Positions 44,337-53,912 of a DNA stretch of 64,000 nt are shown piece by piece. Location: assembly GCA_016794585.1 (NCBI GenBank), contig JAEUJM010000013.1, positions 1-64,000 on the forward strand, written 5' to 3'. This DNA is from Acidimicrobiales bacterium (GTDB taxonomy: Bacteria > Actinomycetota > Acidimicrobiia > Acidimicrobiales > DATDAH01). The position numbers were made by a program, and so were the translations under genes. A model generated the notes under the pieces. It worked only from the letters and a program-made list of their open reading frames with translations, did no database searches and had not been told where the DNA came from. Within the stretch, counting starts at the first letter, position 1; the number at the start of each line of letters is the position of its first letter.

Positions 44337-45065
44337 ATGGACCTCTACCCGGCCATCGACCTGCGGGGCGGTCGCTGCGTGCGCCTGTACCAGGGCGACT
44401 ACGCCCAGGAGACGGTCTACGCCGACGATCCCGTCGCCCAGGCCCGCGCCTTCGCCGACGCCGGCGCCCCCTGGATCCACGTGGTGGACCTCGACGGCGC
44501 GCGCTCGGGCGAGCCCGCCCACACCGAGGTCATCAGTGCCATCGCCGAGGCGGTCGACGTGCCCGTGCAGACCGGCGGCGGCATCCGCGACGAGGCCACC
44601 GCCGAGCGCCTCTTCGCCGGCGGTGTGGCCCGGGTCGTGCTCGGGACCGTCGCGCTGGAGCAGCCCGAGCTGGTGGCGCGCCTCGCCGCCCGCCACCCGG
44701 TGGCGGTCGGCCTCGACGCCCGTGCCGGCGATGTCGCCGTGCGGGGCTGGGAGGAGGCCTCCGGCCGCTCGGTGCTCGACGTCGCCCGGGAGTTCGAGGC
44801 CGCCGGCATCGCCGCCCTCATCGTCACCGACATCGGCCGCGACGGCACCCTCGAGGGTCCCGACGTCGACGGCCTCGGCGCCGTTCTCGCCGCCACGAGC
44901 GTGGACGTCATCGCGTCGGGGGGCGTCGGGACGCTCGCCGACCTCGAGCACCTCCGTGCCCTCGAAGTGGCCGAGCGAAAGCTCAGCGGCGCCATCGTCG
45001 GCCGCGCCCTGTACGAGGGCGCCTTCACCCTCGACGCCGCCCTCGTGGCGTCGGTGGGGGCCTGA
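44337..45065 (+). CDS. hisA: ProFAR isomerase HisA
   Basis: Fourth step of histidine synthesis, an Amadori rearrangement in a TIM barrel, 242 residues. Catalytic Asp in [14 protein letters not shown] (about 8) and the second Asp in [14 protein letters not shown] (about 165-173); phosphate sites are TGGGIRD and [14 protein letters not shown]. In mycobacteria and Streptomyces this gene (PriA) also supplies TrpF activity. Here a separate trpF exists at 51162, so single-function HisA is likely, but this is inference. Only one base separates it from hisF. Confidence 0.93.
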   Translation: MDLYPAIDLRGGRCVRLYQGDYAQETVYADDPVAQARAFADAGAPWIHVVDLDGARSGEPAHTEVISAIAEAVDVPVQTGGGIRDEATAERLFAGGVARVVLGTVALEQPELVARLAARHPVAVGLDARAGDVAVRGWEEASGRSVLDVAREFEAAGIAALIVTDIGRDGTLEGPDVDGLGAVLAATSVDVIASGGVGTLADLEHLRALEVAERKLSGAIVGRALYEGAFTLDAALVASVGA

Positions 45066-45066
45066 G

Positions 45067-45849
45067 GTGCGCACCGCGCGGATCATCCCGTGCCTCGACG
45101 TCGACAACGGTCGCGTGGTGAAGGGCGTGAACTTCGTCGACCTCGTCGACGCCGGCGACCCGGTCGAGCTCGCCGCCCGCTACGACCGCGAGGGCGCCGA
45201 CGAGGTCGTCTTCCTCGACATCACCGCGTCCTCCGACGCCCGCGACACCATCGTCGACGTGGCCCGGCGCACCGCCGAGGAGGTGTTCATCCCCTTCACC
45301 ATCGGGGGCGGCATCCGCTCGGTGGACGACGCCCGCCGGTTGCTGCGAGCTGGGGCCGACAAGGTGTCGATCAACACCGCCGCCATCGACCGGCCCGAGC
45401 TGATCACCGAACTGGCCACCGAGTTCGGCACGCAGTGCGTGGTGGTGGCCATCGACGCCCGCCGCCGTGCCGCCGGGGACGATGGGGACGAGGGTCCCGC
45501 CTTCGGCGTGTACACCCACGGCGGCCGCAACCCCACCGGCCTCGACGCCGTGGCCTGGGCCGCCGAGTGCGAGCGCCGCGGTGCCGGCGAGATCCTCCTC
45601 ACCTCGATGGACCGCGACGGCACACGCGACGGCTTCGACCTGGAGCTGACCCGGGCGGTGTCCGACGCCTGCGGCATCCCCGTGATCGCCAGCGGCGGGG
45701 TGGGCTCGCTCGACCACCTGGCCGACGGTGTGGTGGAGGGTGGCGCCGACGCCGTCCTCGCCGCGTCCATCTTCCACTTCGGCGAGCACACCGTGGCCGA
45801 GGCCAAGGAGCACCTGGCCGCACGGGGGATCACGGTCCGCCCGCAGTGA
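45067..45849 (+). CDS. hisF: Imidazole glycerol phosphate synthase, cyclase subunit
   Basis: Closes the imidazole ring using HisH-derived ammonia, releasing AICAR; 260 residues. Landmarks: [31 protein letters not shown], with catalytic Asp in CLDVD and in [15 protein letters not shown]; phosphate loops [13 protein letters not shown] and [28 protein letters not shown] is a family segment. A GTG start follows hisA by one base; the stop overlaps the lipoprotein GTG (GTGA). Confidence 0.97.
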   Translation: MRTARIIPCLDVDNGRVVKGVNFVDLVDAGDPVELAARYDREGADEVVFLDITASSDARDTIVDVARRTAEEVFIPFTIGGGIRSVDDARRLLRAGADKVSINTAAIDRPELITELATEFGTQCVVVAIDARRRAAGDDGDEGPAFGVYTHGGRNPTGLDAVAWAAECERRGAGEILLTSMDRDGTRDGFDLELTRAVSDACGIPVIASGGVGSLDHLADGVVEGGADAVLAASIFHFGEHTVAEAKEHLAARGITVRPQ

Positions 45850-46517
45850 GCGTGCGTCGGCTCCGAGGCGCGCTGCTGGTGGCGCTGCTCGTCGTCGCCG
45901 GCTTGGGAGCGGGCTGCAGCAGCGACGGGAGCGGCTCCGACCCGGACGGCGGGGCCCTGCCCGCAGCGGAAGGTGCCGACGAGGGAGCCACCGGCACCAC
46001 CGTCGACGCCGGCGACGCCGTGCTCATCCCGCCGTCGGACGCCACCAGCCCCACCAGCGGGCCGCCCAACACCGACCCGCTCGCCGCCGCGGCCCCGCCG
46101 TCGGCGGCCACCTGCGAGGGCCGCACCGCCGGCGCCGACCGACTGGCCGACGACCTCGAGCTGCGGGTCCAGCTCGGCGCCGCCCTCGAGACCGGCCGCG
46201 TGCGTTGGGCCCTCACCGTCGACAACCGGGGTGACGACGCGGTCACGCTTGTCTACCCGACCAGCCAGGACGGCGACGTGGTCCTGCGAGGGGGTGGCGA
46301 CGACGCCGTGGCCTACCGCTGGAGCGCGGACCAGTCGTTCGCGCAAGGTGAGCGCTGCCAGGTGATCGGGGCCGCCCAGCAGTACCGGGTCGAGCTCGGC
46401 GGCGTGCCTCTCGACGTCGAACCGGGGGAGTACACCCTGGTTGCCTCCCTGGCCGCGTCACCCACGCCGGCGCCCGCCCGCGTCGAGGTCACCGTTGCCG
46501 GGCCGGGCGCCGGGTGA
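45846..46517 (+). CDS. Lipoprotein with BsuPI-like domain
   Basis: A 223-residue predicted lipoprotein. Signal peptide [25 protein letters not shown] has lipobox LGAGC (Cys about 22). An acidic, Thr/Pro-rich linker leads to a beta domain starting near residue 100: [32 protein letters not shown] then [20 protein letters not shown]. This pattern resembles the BsuPI (intracellular proteinase inhibitor) fold. Function unknown; two cysteines may form a disulfide. GTG overlaps hisF's stop, so it is translated with the his genes though exported. Confidence 0.78.
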   Translation: MSVRRLRGALLVALLVVAGLGAGCSSDGSGSDPDGGALPAAEGADEGATGTTVDAGDAVLIPPSDATSPTSGPPNTDPLAAAAPPSAATCEGRTAGADRLADDLELRVQLGAALETGRVRWALTVDNRGDDAVTLVYPTSQDGDVVLRGGGDDAVAYRWSADQSFAQGERCQVIGAAQQYRVELGGVPLDVEPGEYTLVASLAASPTPAPARVEVTVAGPGAG

Positions 46518-46524
46518 CGGCCGG

Positions 46525-46530
46525 TACGGT
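46525..46530 (+). promoter_or_regulatory. -10 box TACGGT for the GroES-like gene
   Basis: TACGGT ends 7 bases before ATG 46538, inside the 20-base gap after the lipoprotein gene. It may start a second transcript covering hisI and trpE. Confidence 0.5.
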
Positions 46531-46537
46531 GACCGCC

Positions 46538-46891
46538 ATGGCAGCCAACGGAGCCGCAGCGGCGGGCGCGTCCGATGACGACAAGCTCCCCATCAAGATG
46601 CTGAACGACCGCATCCTGGTGCAGACCTCGTCCGAGGGCGAGCGGCGCTCGAGCGGCGGCATCGTCATCCCCGCCACGGCCCAGGTGGGCAAGCGCCTGG
46701 TGTGGGCCGAGGCCGTCGCCGCCGGCCCCAATGTCCGCAGCATCGAGCCGGGCGACCACGTCCTGTTCAACCCCGAGGACCGCTTCGAGGTCGAGGTGCG
46801 GGGGCAGGACTACGTGATCCTGCGCGAGCGCGACATCCACGCGGTCGCTGCGCCCCGGCTCGACGAAGGCAGCACGGGCCTCTACCTGTGA
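46538..46891 (+). CDS. GroES-like co-chaperonin (Cpn10 family)
   Basis: A 117-residue protein aligning with Gro[14 protein letters not shown] at about 20-31, the mobile loop [14 protein letters not shown] (about 38-51), [17 protein letters not shown] and [11 protein letters not shown]. GroES caps GroEL; here the loop keeps GGIV but differs afterwards, and there is no groEL nearby, so it may be a second, specialised copy. An Ala-rich N-terminal extension of about 15 residues precedes the domain. The stop overlaps the hisI GTG (GTGA). Confidence 0.78.
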   Translation: MAANGAAAAGASDDDKLPIKMLNDRILVQTSSEGERRSSGGIVIPATAQVGKRLVWAEAVAAGPNVRSIEPGDHVLFNPEDRFEVEVRGQDYVILRERDIHAVAAPRLDEGSTGLYL

Positions 46892-47343
46892 GCGGGGAGG
46901 CGGGGGCCGCCACCTTCGAGGCCGAGCCCATCGAGGTCACCGCCGAGGAGCTCGGGCGGGTGGCGTACAACGCCGACGGGCTCGTTCCCGCCATCGTGCA
47001 GGACGCCGAGAACGGCCAGGTCCTGATGCTGGCGTGGATGAACGCCGAGTCGTTGGCCAAGACCCTCGCCACCGGCCGCACGTGGTTCTGGAGCCGGTCG
47101 CGCCAGGAGCTCTGGGGCAAGGGCGAGACCTCCGGCGACCGCCAGTACGTGCGGGCCGCGTTCTACGACTGCGACGGCGACACGCTGCTGTTCATCGTCG
47201 ACCAGGAGGGCAGGGGCGCCTGCCACACCGGTGAGCGCTCGTGCTTCTTCCGGGCCTTCGGGCACCCCGAGGACCCGGGGAACGACCCCGACCCCGCTCC
47301 CGCCGCCCGCGCCGAGCACGGCACCGACGACCCGACCACCTGA
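46888..47343 (+). CDS. hisI: Phosphoribosyl-AMP cyclohydrolase
   Basis: Opens the adenine ring of PR-AMP in histidine synthesis, 151 residues, without the HisE domain fused in enterobacteria. Landmarks: [45 protein letters not shown], the metal motif [29 protein letters not shown] with its Asp and Cys ligands. The C-terminal ~20 residues are Pro/Asp-rich. GTG overlaps the GroES-like stop; trpE starts 10 bases later. Confidence 0.95.
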   Translation: MSGEAGAATFEAEPIEVTAEELGRVAYNADGLVPAIVQDAENGQVLMLAWMNAESLAKTLATGRTWFWSRSRQELWGKGETSGDRQYVRAAFYDCDGDTLLFIVDQEGRGACHTGERSCFFRAFGHPEDPGNDPDPAPAARAEHGTDDPTT

Positions 47344-47353
47344 AGGACGCACC

Positions 47354-48862
47354 GTGTACCAGCCCTCCCGCGACGAGTTCCACGCCCTGGCCCGCGACCA
47401 CAGCGTCGTGCCGGTGTGGCGGGAGCTGGTGGCCGACATGACCACGCCGGTGGCGGCGTTCGCCCGCCTGGTGGGGGAGCGGCCGGGGTTCCTGCTCGAA
47501 TCGGTCGAGCATGCCGAGCGCTGGAGCCGCTGGTCCTTCGTGGGCCGCAACCCGCTCACCACCATCGTGGCCCGGGGCGGTCGCCTCGATGTCGACGGCG
47601 AGCTGCCCCTCGGCGTCCCCACCGACCAAGGGGTCCTGGCCACCCTCGAGCACCTGCTCGAGCGCTACCGGTCGCCGCAGCTCCCCGACCTGCCGCCGCT
47701 GCACGGCGGGGTGATCGGCTACCTCGGCTACGACGTGGTGCGCGAGGTCGAGCACCTGCCCGACGTCCCGCCCGACGATCTCGGTCGTCCCGACGCCGTG
47801 CTCTCGGTGATCGGCCAGCTCGCCGCCTTCGACCACTGGCGCCAGCGGGTCACCCTGATCGACAACGTGCTCGTCGAGCCCGATGCCACGGAGGCGGCCC
47901 TCGACGCCGCCTACGAGGCCGCCGTCGCCCGCCTGGAGCAGCTGGCCGAGGACGGCGCCCGTCCCCTGAGCGAGCCGCTCGTGGACCCGCCCGACCCCAC
48001 CGATCCGCTGCCCGAGGTCACCTCCACCATGGGGGCCGAGGTGTACTGCGCCGCGGTCGACGTGGCCAAGGAGCACATCCTCGCCGGCGACATCTTCCAG
48101 GTCGTGCTGGCCCAGCGCTTCGACCTCGAGCTGGGCGCCGACCCCTTCGACGTGTACCGGGTGCTGCGCCAGGTGAACCCGAGCCCGTACATGTACTTCC
48201 TGCGCCACCCGGAGGTGACCCTGGTCGGTTCGTCCCCCGAGCCGATGGTGCAGCTGCTCGACGGCCGGGTCGTTTCCCGCCCCATCGCCGGCACTCGGCC
48301 CCGAGGGGCCACCGACGAGGAGGACCGTCGTCTGGGCGCCGAGCTGGCCGAGCACCCCAAGGAGGTCGCCGAGCACGTGATGCTCATCGACCTCGCCCGC
48401 AACGACGTGGGACGGGTGGTCGAGTTCGGCACCGAGAGGGTCGACGAGATGATGACCCTCGAGCGCTACAGCCACGTGATGCACCTCACCTCGCAGGTGT
48501 CCGGGAAGCTGGCCGAGGGCCGCACGCCCATCGACGTCCTGCGGGCCACGCTGCCCGCGGGCACCGTCTCGGGTGCGCCCAAGGTGCGGGCCATGGAGAT
48601 CATCGACGCCCTCGAGCCCACCAAGCGGGGCCCTTACGCCGGTGTGGTCGGCTACCTCGACTTCTCGGGCAACATCGACACCGCCATCGCCATCCGCACG
48701 ATGGTGATCGGTCCCGACGGCGTGGCCTCGGTCCAGGCCGGCGCCGGCATCGTCGCCGACTCCGACCCGATGGCCGAGCACGAGGAGACGCAGAACAAGG
48801 CCCGGGCCCTCCTCGCCGCGGTGCCCGCCGCCCGCCGCATGAGCCGCAAGGGGACCCCATGA
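47354..48862 (+). CDS. trpE: Anthranilate synthase component I
   Basis: Chorismate-using enzyme of the first tryptophan step, 502 residues. N-terminal feedback region contains LLESVEHAERWSRWSFVG. Catalytic part: GDIFQVVLAQRFDLELGADPFDVYR, NPSPYMYFLRHPEVTLVGSSPEPMV, RPIAGTRPRGATDEEDRRL, HLTSQVSGKLAEG, LPAGTVSGAPKVRAMEIIDALEP and AGAGIVADSDPMAEHEET. GTG 47354 follows GAAGGA. The glutaminase trpG is not in this window. The stop overlaps the ygfZ start. Confidence 0.96.
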   Translation: MYQPSRDEFHALARDHSVVPVWRELVADMTTPVAAFARLVGERPGFLLESVEHAERWSRWSFVGRNPLTTIVARGGRLDVDGELPLGVPTDQGVLATLEHLLERYRSPQLPDLPPLHGGVIGYLGYDVVREVEHLPDVPPDDLGRPDAVLSVIGQLAAFDHWRQRVTLIDNVLVEPDATEAALDAAYEAAVARLEQLAEDGARPLSEPLVDPPDPTDPLPEVTSTMGAEVYCAAVDVAKEHILAGDIFQVVLAQRFDLELGADPFDVYRVLRQVNPSPYMYFLRHPEVTLVGSSPEPMVQLLDGRVVSRPIAGTRPRGATDEEDRRLGAELAEHPKEVAEHVMLIDLARNDVGRVVEFGTERVDEMMTLERYSHVMHLTSQVSGKLAEGRTPIDVLRATLPAGTVSGAPKVRAMEIIDALEPTKRGPYAGVVGYLDFSGNIDTAIAIRTMVIGPDGVASVQAGAGIVADSDPMAEHEETQNKARALLAAVPAARRMSRKGTP

Positions 48863-49767
48863 GCGATGACCGTGACCTGATGGCCGACGAGCAGGCCCTG
48901 CGGGGGTCCGTCGGGGCCGTGCGCACCGACCGTGAGGTGATCGAGGTGGCCGGCCCCGACGCGGCCACGTTCCTCCAGGGCCAGCTCAGCCAGGACGTCG
49001 CCGGCCTCGCCGAAGGCGCCTCCGCGTGGACCTTCGTGCTGCACCCCGACGGCAAGGTGGCCGTCTGGGGGCGCATCACCCGGCTCGGCCCCGACCGGTT
49101 CGTGTTCGACGTGGACGCCGGCGCCGGCGCCGCCCTCGTGGCCCGTCTCGAACGCTTCAAGCTGCGCGTCGACGCCACCATCGCCCCACTCGACTGGCAG
49201 GTCGTGGCCCTCCGTGGCCCCGATGCTCCCTCGGTGGACGTGGGTGACGCCGTCACCGCCGATCCCGAGTGGCCGAGCGCGCACGGCGTCGACCTCCTCG
49301 GGCCGGCGCCGACCGTGCCCGAGGGCGTGCGGTGGTGCGCCCCCGAGGTGCTGGAGGTGCTGCGCATCGAGTCCGGCGTGCCCGCCATGGGCGCCGAGCT
49401 CGACGAGCACACCATCCCGGCCGAGTCGGGGGTCGTCGAGCGGTCGGTCAGCTTCACCAAGGGCTGCTTCACCGGCCAGGAGCTGACGGCGCGCATCGAC
49501 AGTCGGGGCGGCAACGTCCCTCGGCACCTGCGCGGTCTCCTCATCGCCGGGTCGGTGCCGCCCGTCGGGGCCGAGGTCCTGGTGGACGACGAGGTCGTGG
49601 GCGCCATCACGAGCGCGGCGCCGGGAGCGGCCGGCCACGGCGGGGGTGTCGCCCTGGCCTACGTGAAGCGGTCGGTCGACCCGCCGGCCGCGGCCACGGT
49701 CCGCTGGGGCGAGGGCGAGGCTCGAGGCGAGGTGCGCCCGTTGCCCCTCCTACCATTGGCGGGGTGA
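48859..49767 (+). CDS. ygfZ: YgfZ/GcvT-family folate-binding protein
   Basis: A 302-residue tetrahydrofolate-binding protein of the YgfZ/IBA57 group, which helps build or repair [4Fe-4S] proteins. The hallmark KGCFTGQELTARI lies near residue 206 with its conserved cysteine; LQGQLSQDVAGL and FVLHPDGKVAVWGRI are family N-terminal segments. Position between trpE and dnaJ is unusual. ATG overlaps trpE's stop and its own stop overlaps the DnaJ GTG. Confidence 0.9.
   Translation: MSDDRDLMADEQALRGSVGAVRTDREVIEVAGPDAATFLQGQLSQDVAGLAEGASAWTFVLHPDGKVAVWGRITRLGPDRFVFDVDAGAGAALVARLERFKLRVDATIAPLDWQVVALRGPDAPSVDVGDAVTADPEWPSAHGVDLLGPAPTVPEGVRWCAPEVLEVLRIESGVPAMGAELDEHTIPAESGVVERSVSFTKGCFTGQELTARIDSRGGNVPRHLRGLLIAGSVPPVGAEVLVDDEVVGAITSAAPGAAGHGGGVALAYVKRSVDPPAAATVRWGEGEARGEVRPLPLLPLAG
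49751..49756 (+). promoter_or_regulatory. -10 box TACCAT for the DnaJ-like gene
   Basis: TACCAT, inside the 3' end of ygfZ, ends 7 bases before GTG 49764. It may give a second transcript for dnaJ-trpC. Confidence 0.4.
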
Positions 49768-50318
49768 CCCACTACGAGGTGCTGGGCGTGGCGCCCACGG
49801 CCGACGCCGCCACCGTGCGGCGGGCGTACCTCGTGCTCGCCCGCAAGCACCACCCGGACTACCACACCGGTGACGAGATCGGCCGCCGACGGGCCGAGCG
49901 GGAGATGCAGCGGGTCAACGAGGCGTGGTCGGTACTCGGCGACGAGGACGCACGAAGGGCCTACGACCGCACCATCGGACAGCCGTCCGGGCCGCGCCCC
50001 GGCTTCGAGCCCAAGGCGGGTCCGTCCTGGCACCCCGGTGGCGGCATCCCCCACGAGCGGGACGACCTGGCCGCCGACCTCGCCGACGACGCACCGCTCA
50101 GCGACGCCCATGTCCGCGGCTCGTGGACCCTCGTCCCCGTGGCGCTCTTCGCGTCGGCCGTGGCCCTGTTCGCCGTGGCCATGGTGCTCCAGGCCGCACC
50201 CCTCCTCGCCCTCTCGTTCATGTGCTTCGCCTTCTCGCTCCTCGGCTTCGTGCTCCTGCCCTTCATGGCCATGGGCTCCAGCCGCCGGGACGACCTCGCC
50301 GACGGAGGCCGGGCATGA
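49764..50318 (+). CDS. Membrane-anchored J-domain protein
   Basis: A 184-residue protein. Residues 1-70 are a J domain (HYEVLGVAPTADAATVRRAY, with the HPD motif in KHHPDYH near 33), which stimulates a DnaK partner. After a Pro/Gly/acidic linker, two hydrophobic helices (WTLVPVALFASAVALFAVAMV and ALSFMCFAFSLLGFVLLPFMA) anchor it in the membrane with the J domain in the cytoplasm. It lacks the zinc-finger and substrate-binding parts of DnaJ proper. GTG overlaps ygfZ; the stop overlaps trpC's ATG. Confidence 0.88.
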   Translation: MTHYEVLGVAPTADAATVRRAYLVLARKHHPDYHTGDEIGRRRAEREMQRVNEAWSVLGDEDARRAYDRTIGQPSGPRPGFEPKAGPSWHPGGGIPHERDDLAADLADDAPLSDAHVRGSWTLVPVALFASAVALFAVAMVLQAAPLLALSFMCFAFSLLGFVLLPFMAMGSSRRDDLADGGRA

Positions 50319-51091
50319 CGAGCACCTACCTCGACCGCATCCTCGTCGCCCACCGGGCCGCCGCCGCACAGGACGAGCGCCCGCTCGACGCGCTCATCGA
50401 GCAGGCCCACGCCCTGCCCCCGACGCGCGGGTTCCAGGCGGCACTCGAGCGTCCCGGGCTCGGAGTGATCGCCGAGATCAAGCGGCGTTCGCCCTCGAAG
50501 GGGGACCTGAACCCCGGGCTCGATCCCGCCGAGGTGGCCCGGGCCTACGAGCGCGGCGGTGCCGCCTGCCTCTCGGTGCTCACCGACGCCGAGTTCTTCG
50601 GCGGATCGCCGGCGGATCTCTCCGCCGCCCGGGCGGCGGTGTCCCTGCCCGTGCTGCGCAAGGACTTCACCGTGTGCGAGCGCGACGTCTGCGACACCCG
50701 TCTGATGGGCGCCGACGCGGTCCTGCTCATCGTGGCCGCCCTCGACGATCGCGAGCTCAGCCACCTGCACTCCCTCGCCCTGCGGCTGGGGCTCGACGTG
50801 CTCGTCGAGGTCCACGACGCCGACGAGCTGAACCGCGCGCTCGACGTCGGCGCCACCCTCATCGGGGTGAACCAGCGCGACCTCGTCACCTTCGCCGTGG
50901 ACACCGAGCGGGCGGCGTCGCTGCGCCCGCTCATGCCCGGGGGCACGGTCTCGGTGGCCGAGTCCGGCGTCGGCGGGCCCGGGGACGCCGCCCACCTGCG
51001 GGCGGCCGGTTACGACGCCGTCCTGGTGGGGGAGTCGGTCGTGACCAGCGGAGACCCCGAAGCCGCCGTCCACGCCCTCGCCTCGGTCTGA
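50315..51091 (+). CDS. trpC: Indole-3-glycerol phosphate synthase
   Basis: Fourth tryptophan step, closing the indole ring, 258 residues, TIM barrel without a fused TrpF domain. Landmarks: VIAEIKRRSPSKGDLNPGLDP (catalytic Lys and Glu), LSVLTDAEFFGGSPADL, PVLRKDFTVCERDV with catalytic Lys, ADAVLLIVAALDD, VLVEVHDADELNRAL, IGVNQRDLVTFAVD and SVAESGVGGPGDAAHL. The ATG overlaps the J-domain gene's stop. trpF follows after 70 bases with its own promoter. Confidence 0.96.
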   Translation: MTSTYLDRILVAHRAAAAQDERPLDALIEQAHALPPTRGFQAALERPGLGVIAEIKRRSPSKGDLNPGLDPAEVARAYERGGAACLSVLTDAEFFGGSPADLSAARAAVSLPVLRKDFTVCERDVCDTRLMGADAVLLIVAALDDRELSHLHSLALRLGLDVLVEVHDADELNRALDVGATLIGVNQRDLVTFAVDTERAASLRPLMPGGTVSVAESGVGGPGDAAHLRAAGYDAVLVGESVVTSGDPEAAVHALASV

Positions 51092-51146
51092 CCCCGCCGA
51101 CCGCATCGACCCGGCGAATGCTTGGGGGGTCGCGGGTGGCCTCCGG

Positions 51147-51152
51147 TAGGTT
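51147..51152 (+). promoter_or_regulatory. -10 box TAGGTT for trpFBA
   Basis: TAGGTT ends 9 bases before the trpF ATG. With the 70-base gap, it suggests trpF, trpB and trpA form a separate transcript. Confidence 0.5.
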
Positions 51153-51161
51153 CAGCGCCAC

Positions 51162-51818
51162 ATGTTCGTGAAGATCTGCGGGACCACGTCAGAGGAGGAC
51201 GCGTTGCTGGCCGTGGCCATGGGCGCGGACGCGGTGGGGTTCATCTTCGCCCCGTCCCCGCGTCAGGTCTCGACCACGCGGGTGCGCGACATCCTCACCC
51301 GCCTGCCCCGCGAGATCCTCACCGTCGGGGTGTTCCGTGACGAGGCGCCCGAGCGGGTGCTCCAGATCGTCCAGGAAACCCGCCTCGGGGCGGTCCAGCT
51401 CCACGGTCACGAGACACCCGAGGAGAGCCGCTGGTTGGCCGACCGCGTCGGCTTTCTCATCAGGGCCCTGCCCGCCGGTTCGCCCGACCTCGCCCGGATC
51501 GACGAGTTCGGGGCCAGCGCCGTGCACATCGACTCCGAGACGCCCGGGTCCGGCCAGGTCTTCGACTGGTCGCTGGCCGAAGGCGCACCGTCGCACCGCA
51601 AGGTCATCCTCGCCGGCGGGCTCACCCCCGAGAACGTGGGTGACGCCATCGCCAAGGTGCAGCCGTGGGGCGTCGACGTCGCCACCGGCGTCGAGTCCGA
51701 GCCCGGCCGCAAGGACGCCTCCAAGCTCCGGGCCTTCATCAACGCGGCCCGGGCGGCGGCCCCGGCCGGCTACGAGGGCACCGATTCGGGCCCCTACGAC
51801 TGGCAGGAGGACCTGTGA
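51162..51818 (+). CDS. trpF: Phosphoribosylanthranilate isomerase
   Basis: Third tryptophan step, 218 residues, TIM barrel. Catalytic Cys in [12 protein letters not shown] (about 6) and Asp in [16 protein letters not shown] (about 126); [31 protein letters not shown] and [21 protein letters not shown] (phosphate site) are characteristic. A dedicated TrpF is notable because many actinobacteria rely on PriA instead. The stop overlaps the trpB GTG. Confidence 0.96.
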   Translation: MFVKICGTTSEEDALLAVAMGADAVGFIFAPSPRQVSTTRVRDILTRLPREILTVGVFRDEAPERVLQIVQETRLGAVQLHGHETPEESRWLADRVGFLIRALPAGSPDLARIDEFGASAVHIDSETPGSGQVFDWSLAEGAPSHRKVILAGGLTPENVGDAIAKVQPWGVDVATGVESEPGRKDASKLRAFINAARAAAPAGYEGTDSGPYDWQEDL

Positions 51819-52975
51819 CCGTCATGGCCGACCCCGGTTCGTCGGGGCGCTTCGGCGAGTTCGGCGGGCGCTTCGTCCCCGAGACCCTCGTCCCCGCCTG
51901 CGCCGAGCTCGAAGCGGGGTTCACCGACGCCTGGGCCGACCCCGCCTTCCGCGACGAGCTCGACGGCCTGCTGCGGGACTACGCGGGCCGGCCGTCGCTG
52001 CTCACCGAGTGCCACCGGCTGTCCGAGCACCTGGGCCTGCGCCTGCTGCTCAAGCGCGAGGACCTCAACCACACCGGCTCCCACAAGATCAACAACGTGC
52101 TGGGCCAGGCTCTGCTGGCCAAGCGCATGGGCAAGCAGCGGCTCGTGGCCGAGACCGGTGCCGGCCAGCACGGGGTGGCGTCCGCCACCGCGGCGGCGCT
52201 GCTCGGCATGGAGTGCATGGTCTACATGGGGGCGGTGGACATGGAGCGCCAGGAGCTCAACGTGTTCCGCATGCGCCTGTTGGGCGCCGAGGTGCGCTCC
52301 GCCGAGTCGGGCAGCCGCACCCTCAAGGACGCCATCAACGAGGCCATGCGGGACTGGGTGGCCACCGTCGAGTACAGCCACTACTGCCTCGGCTCGGTGA
52401 TGGGCCCGCACCCGTACCCGTGGATGGTGCGCCAGTTCCACCGGGTGATCGGCGACGAGGCCCGGGCGCAGTGCCTGGCCCACCTCGGTGACCTGCCCGA
52501 CGTGGTCACCGCGTGTGTCGGCGGCGGCTCCAACGCCATCGGCATCTTCTCCGGCTTCGCCGACGACGAGGGCGTCGAGCTGGTCGGCGTCGAGCCCGCC
52601 GGCGGTGCTGCGGTGGGCCGGGGCGTCCCCGGCGTCGTCCACGGCTCGAAGTCGTACCTCATGCAGGACGAGTGGGGGCAGGTGCTCGAGGCCGAGTCCA
52701 TCTCGGCCGGCCTCGACTACCCGGGCGTCGGGCCCGAGCACGCCCACCTGGCCGCCATCGGCCGGGCCCGCTACGAGCAGGTCACCGACGCCGAGGTGCT
52801 CGACGCGTTCACCCTGCTGTCCCGCATGGAAGGCATCATCCCCGCCCTCGAGCCCGCGCACGCCCTGGCCTGGGTGGTCCGGGCCAAGGAGTCGCTCGCC
52901 GGCCAGACCGTGCTGTTGAACCTGTCCGGTCGGGGCGACAAGGACGTCGACCAGGTCATGGGCATCCTCGGATGA
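51815..52975 (+). CDS. trpB: Tryptophan synthase beta chain
   Basis: PLP enzyme joining indole and serine, 386 residues. The opening [18 protein letters not shown] is diagnostic; the PLP lysine is in [19 protein letters not shown] (about 91), with [49 protein letters not shown] and [13 protein letters not shown] following. GTG overlaps trpF's stop; a downstream ATG four codons in is possible. The stop overlaps trpA's ATG. Confidence 0.97.
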   Translation: MTVMADPGSSGRFGEFGGRFVPETLVPACAELEAGFTDAWADPAFRDELDGLLRDYAGRPSLLTECHRLSEHLGLRLLLKREDLNHTGSHKINNVLGQALLAKRMGKQRLVAETGAGQHGVASATAAALLGMECMVYMGAVDMERQELNVFRMRLLGAEVRSAESGSRTLKDAINEAMRDWVATVEYSHYCLGSVMGPHPYPWMVRQFHRVIGDEARAQCLAHLGDLPDVVTACVGGGSNAIGIFSGFADDEGVELVGVEPAGGAAVGRGVPGVVHGSKSYLMQDEWGQVLEAESISAGLDYPGVGPEHAHLAAIGRARYEQVTDAEVLDAFTLLSRMEGIIPALEPAHALAWVVRAKESLAGQTVLLNLSGRGDKDVDQVMGILG

Positions 52976-53751
52976 GCCCCGGCACGCTCGAGACGCACCT
53001 GCGCGCCCGCCGGGGCGCCGGCAAGAAGCTCCTGGTGCCCTACGTGACCGGCGGCTACGACGACGAGTGGCTCGACGTGGTGCGGGCGGTGGCCGATGCC
53101 GGCGCCGACGCCATCGAGGTCGGCATCCCCTTCTCCGACCCCGTGATGGACGGCCCCGTCATCCAGGAGGCGTCGGAGACCGCGCTGCGCCGGGGCACCA
53201 CGCCGCAGTCGATCCTCACCCAGTTGGCGGACCTCGACGCCGGGGTTCCGCTGGCGGTGATGCTCTACTACAACACCGTGTTCCACATGGGCCACGAGCG
53301 CTTCGCCCAGGAGCTGGTCACCGCCGGTGTGGCGGGCGCCATCGTGCCCGACTGCCCGCTCGAGGAGATCGGGCCGTGGGCTGAGGCCGCCGATGCCGCC
53401 GGGGTCGAGACCGTGATGCTGGCCGCGCCGACGGCCCCCGACGAGCGCCTGCCCCGCATCTGCGAGCGCGCCCGGGGCTTCGTGTACGCGGTCGGGCTCC
53501 TCGGGGTGACGGGGGAGCGGGACGCCCTCGCCGACTCGGCCACGATCATCGCCGGCCGCGTGAAGGCGGTGACCGACAAGCCCGTGCTCATCGGCGTGGG
53601 CGTCGGCACCGCGGACCAGGCCGTCGAGGCCTCCACCGTGGCCGACGGGGTGGTGGTGGGCACCGCGCTGGTGCGTCGCCTGCTCGAAGGAGCCGGTCCG
53701 GAGGGTGCGGCCGCCTTCGTGGGTGAGCTCCGAGCCGCGCTCGACCGCTGA
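52972..53751 (+). CDS. trpA: Tryptophan synthase alpha chain
   Basis: Releases indole from indole-3-glycerol phosphate and passes it to TrpB, 259 residues. Catalytic Glu in [20 protein letters not shown] (about 49) and Asp about 60 in the same segment; [37 protein letters not shown] and [14 protein letters not shown] follow. [11 protein letters not shown] is the phosphate site. The ATG overlaps trpB's stop. Last gene of the trpFBA transcript. Confidence 0.97.
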   Translation: MSPGTLETHLRARRGAGKKLLVPYVTGGYDDEWLDVVRAVADAGADAIEVGIPFSDPVMDGPVIQEASETALRRGTTPQSILTQLADLDAGVPLAVMLYYNTVFHMGHERFAQELVTAGVAGAIVPDCPLEEIGPWAEAADAAGVETVMLAAPTAPDERLPRICERARGFVYAVGLLGVTGERDALADSATIIAGRVKAVTDKPVLIGVGVGTADQAVEASTVADGVVVGTALVRRLLEGAGPEGAAAFVGELRAALDR

Positions 53752-53827
53752 ATTCCGTTCGATAGCACACCAGAGCACCCGCAGTCGCGGATGGTCACCG
53801 TCGCCCCGTGGTGGCAGGGCGAAATGC

Positions 53828-53856
53828 TTGACATGGGTGCCCGGATCTACTCGGCT
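53828..53856 (+). promoter_or_regulatory. Possible promoter for HU (TTGACA -35)
   Basis: A perfect TTGACA at 53828-53833. The -10 is weak: TACTCG lies only 14 bases away and TCGGCT 17 bases away. A leader of about 50 bases would precede the ATG at 53913, which has a strong AGGAGG site. Confidence 0.45.
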
Positions 53857-53912
53857 GTCCCTCTAGAGGCCCGAAATCCCCGACCCCACAGGCCTTTCCA
53901 GGAGGGCAACAC

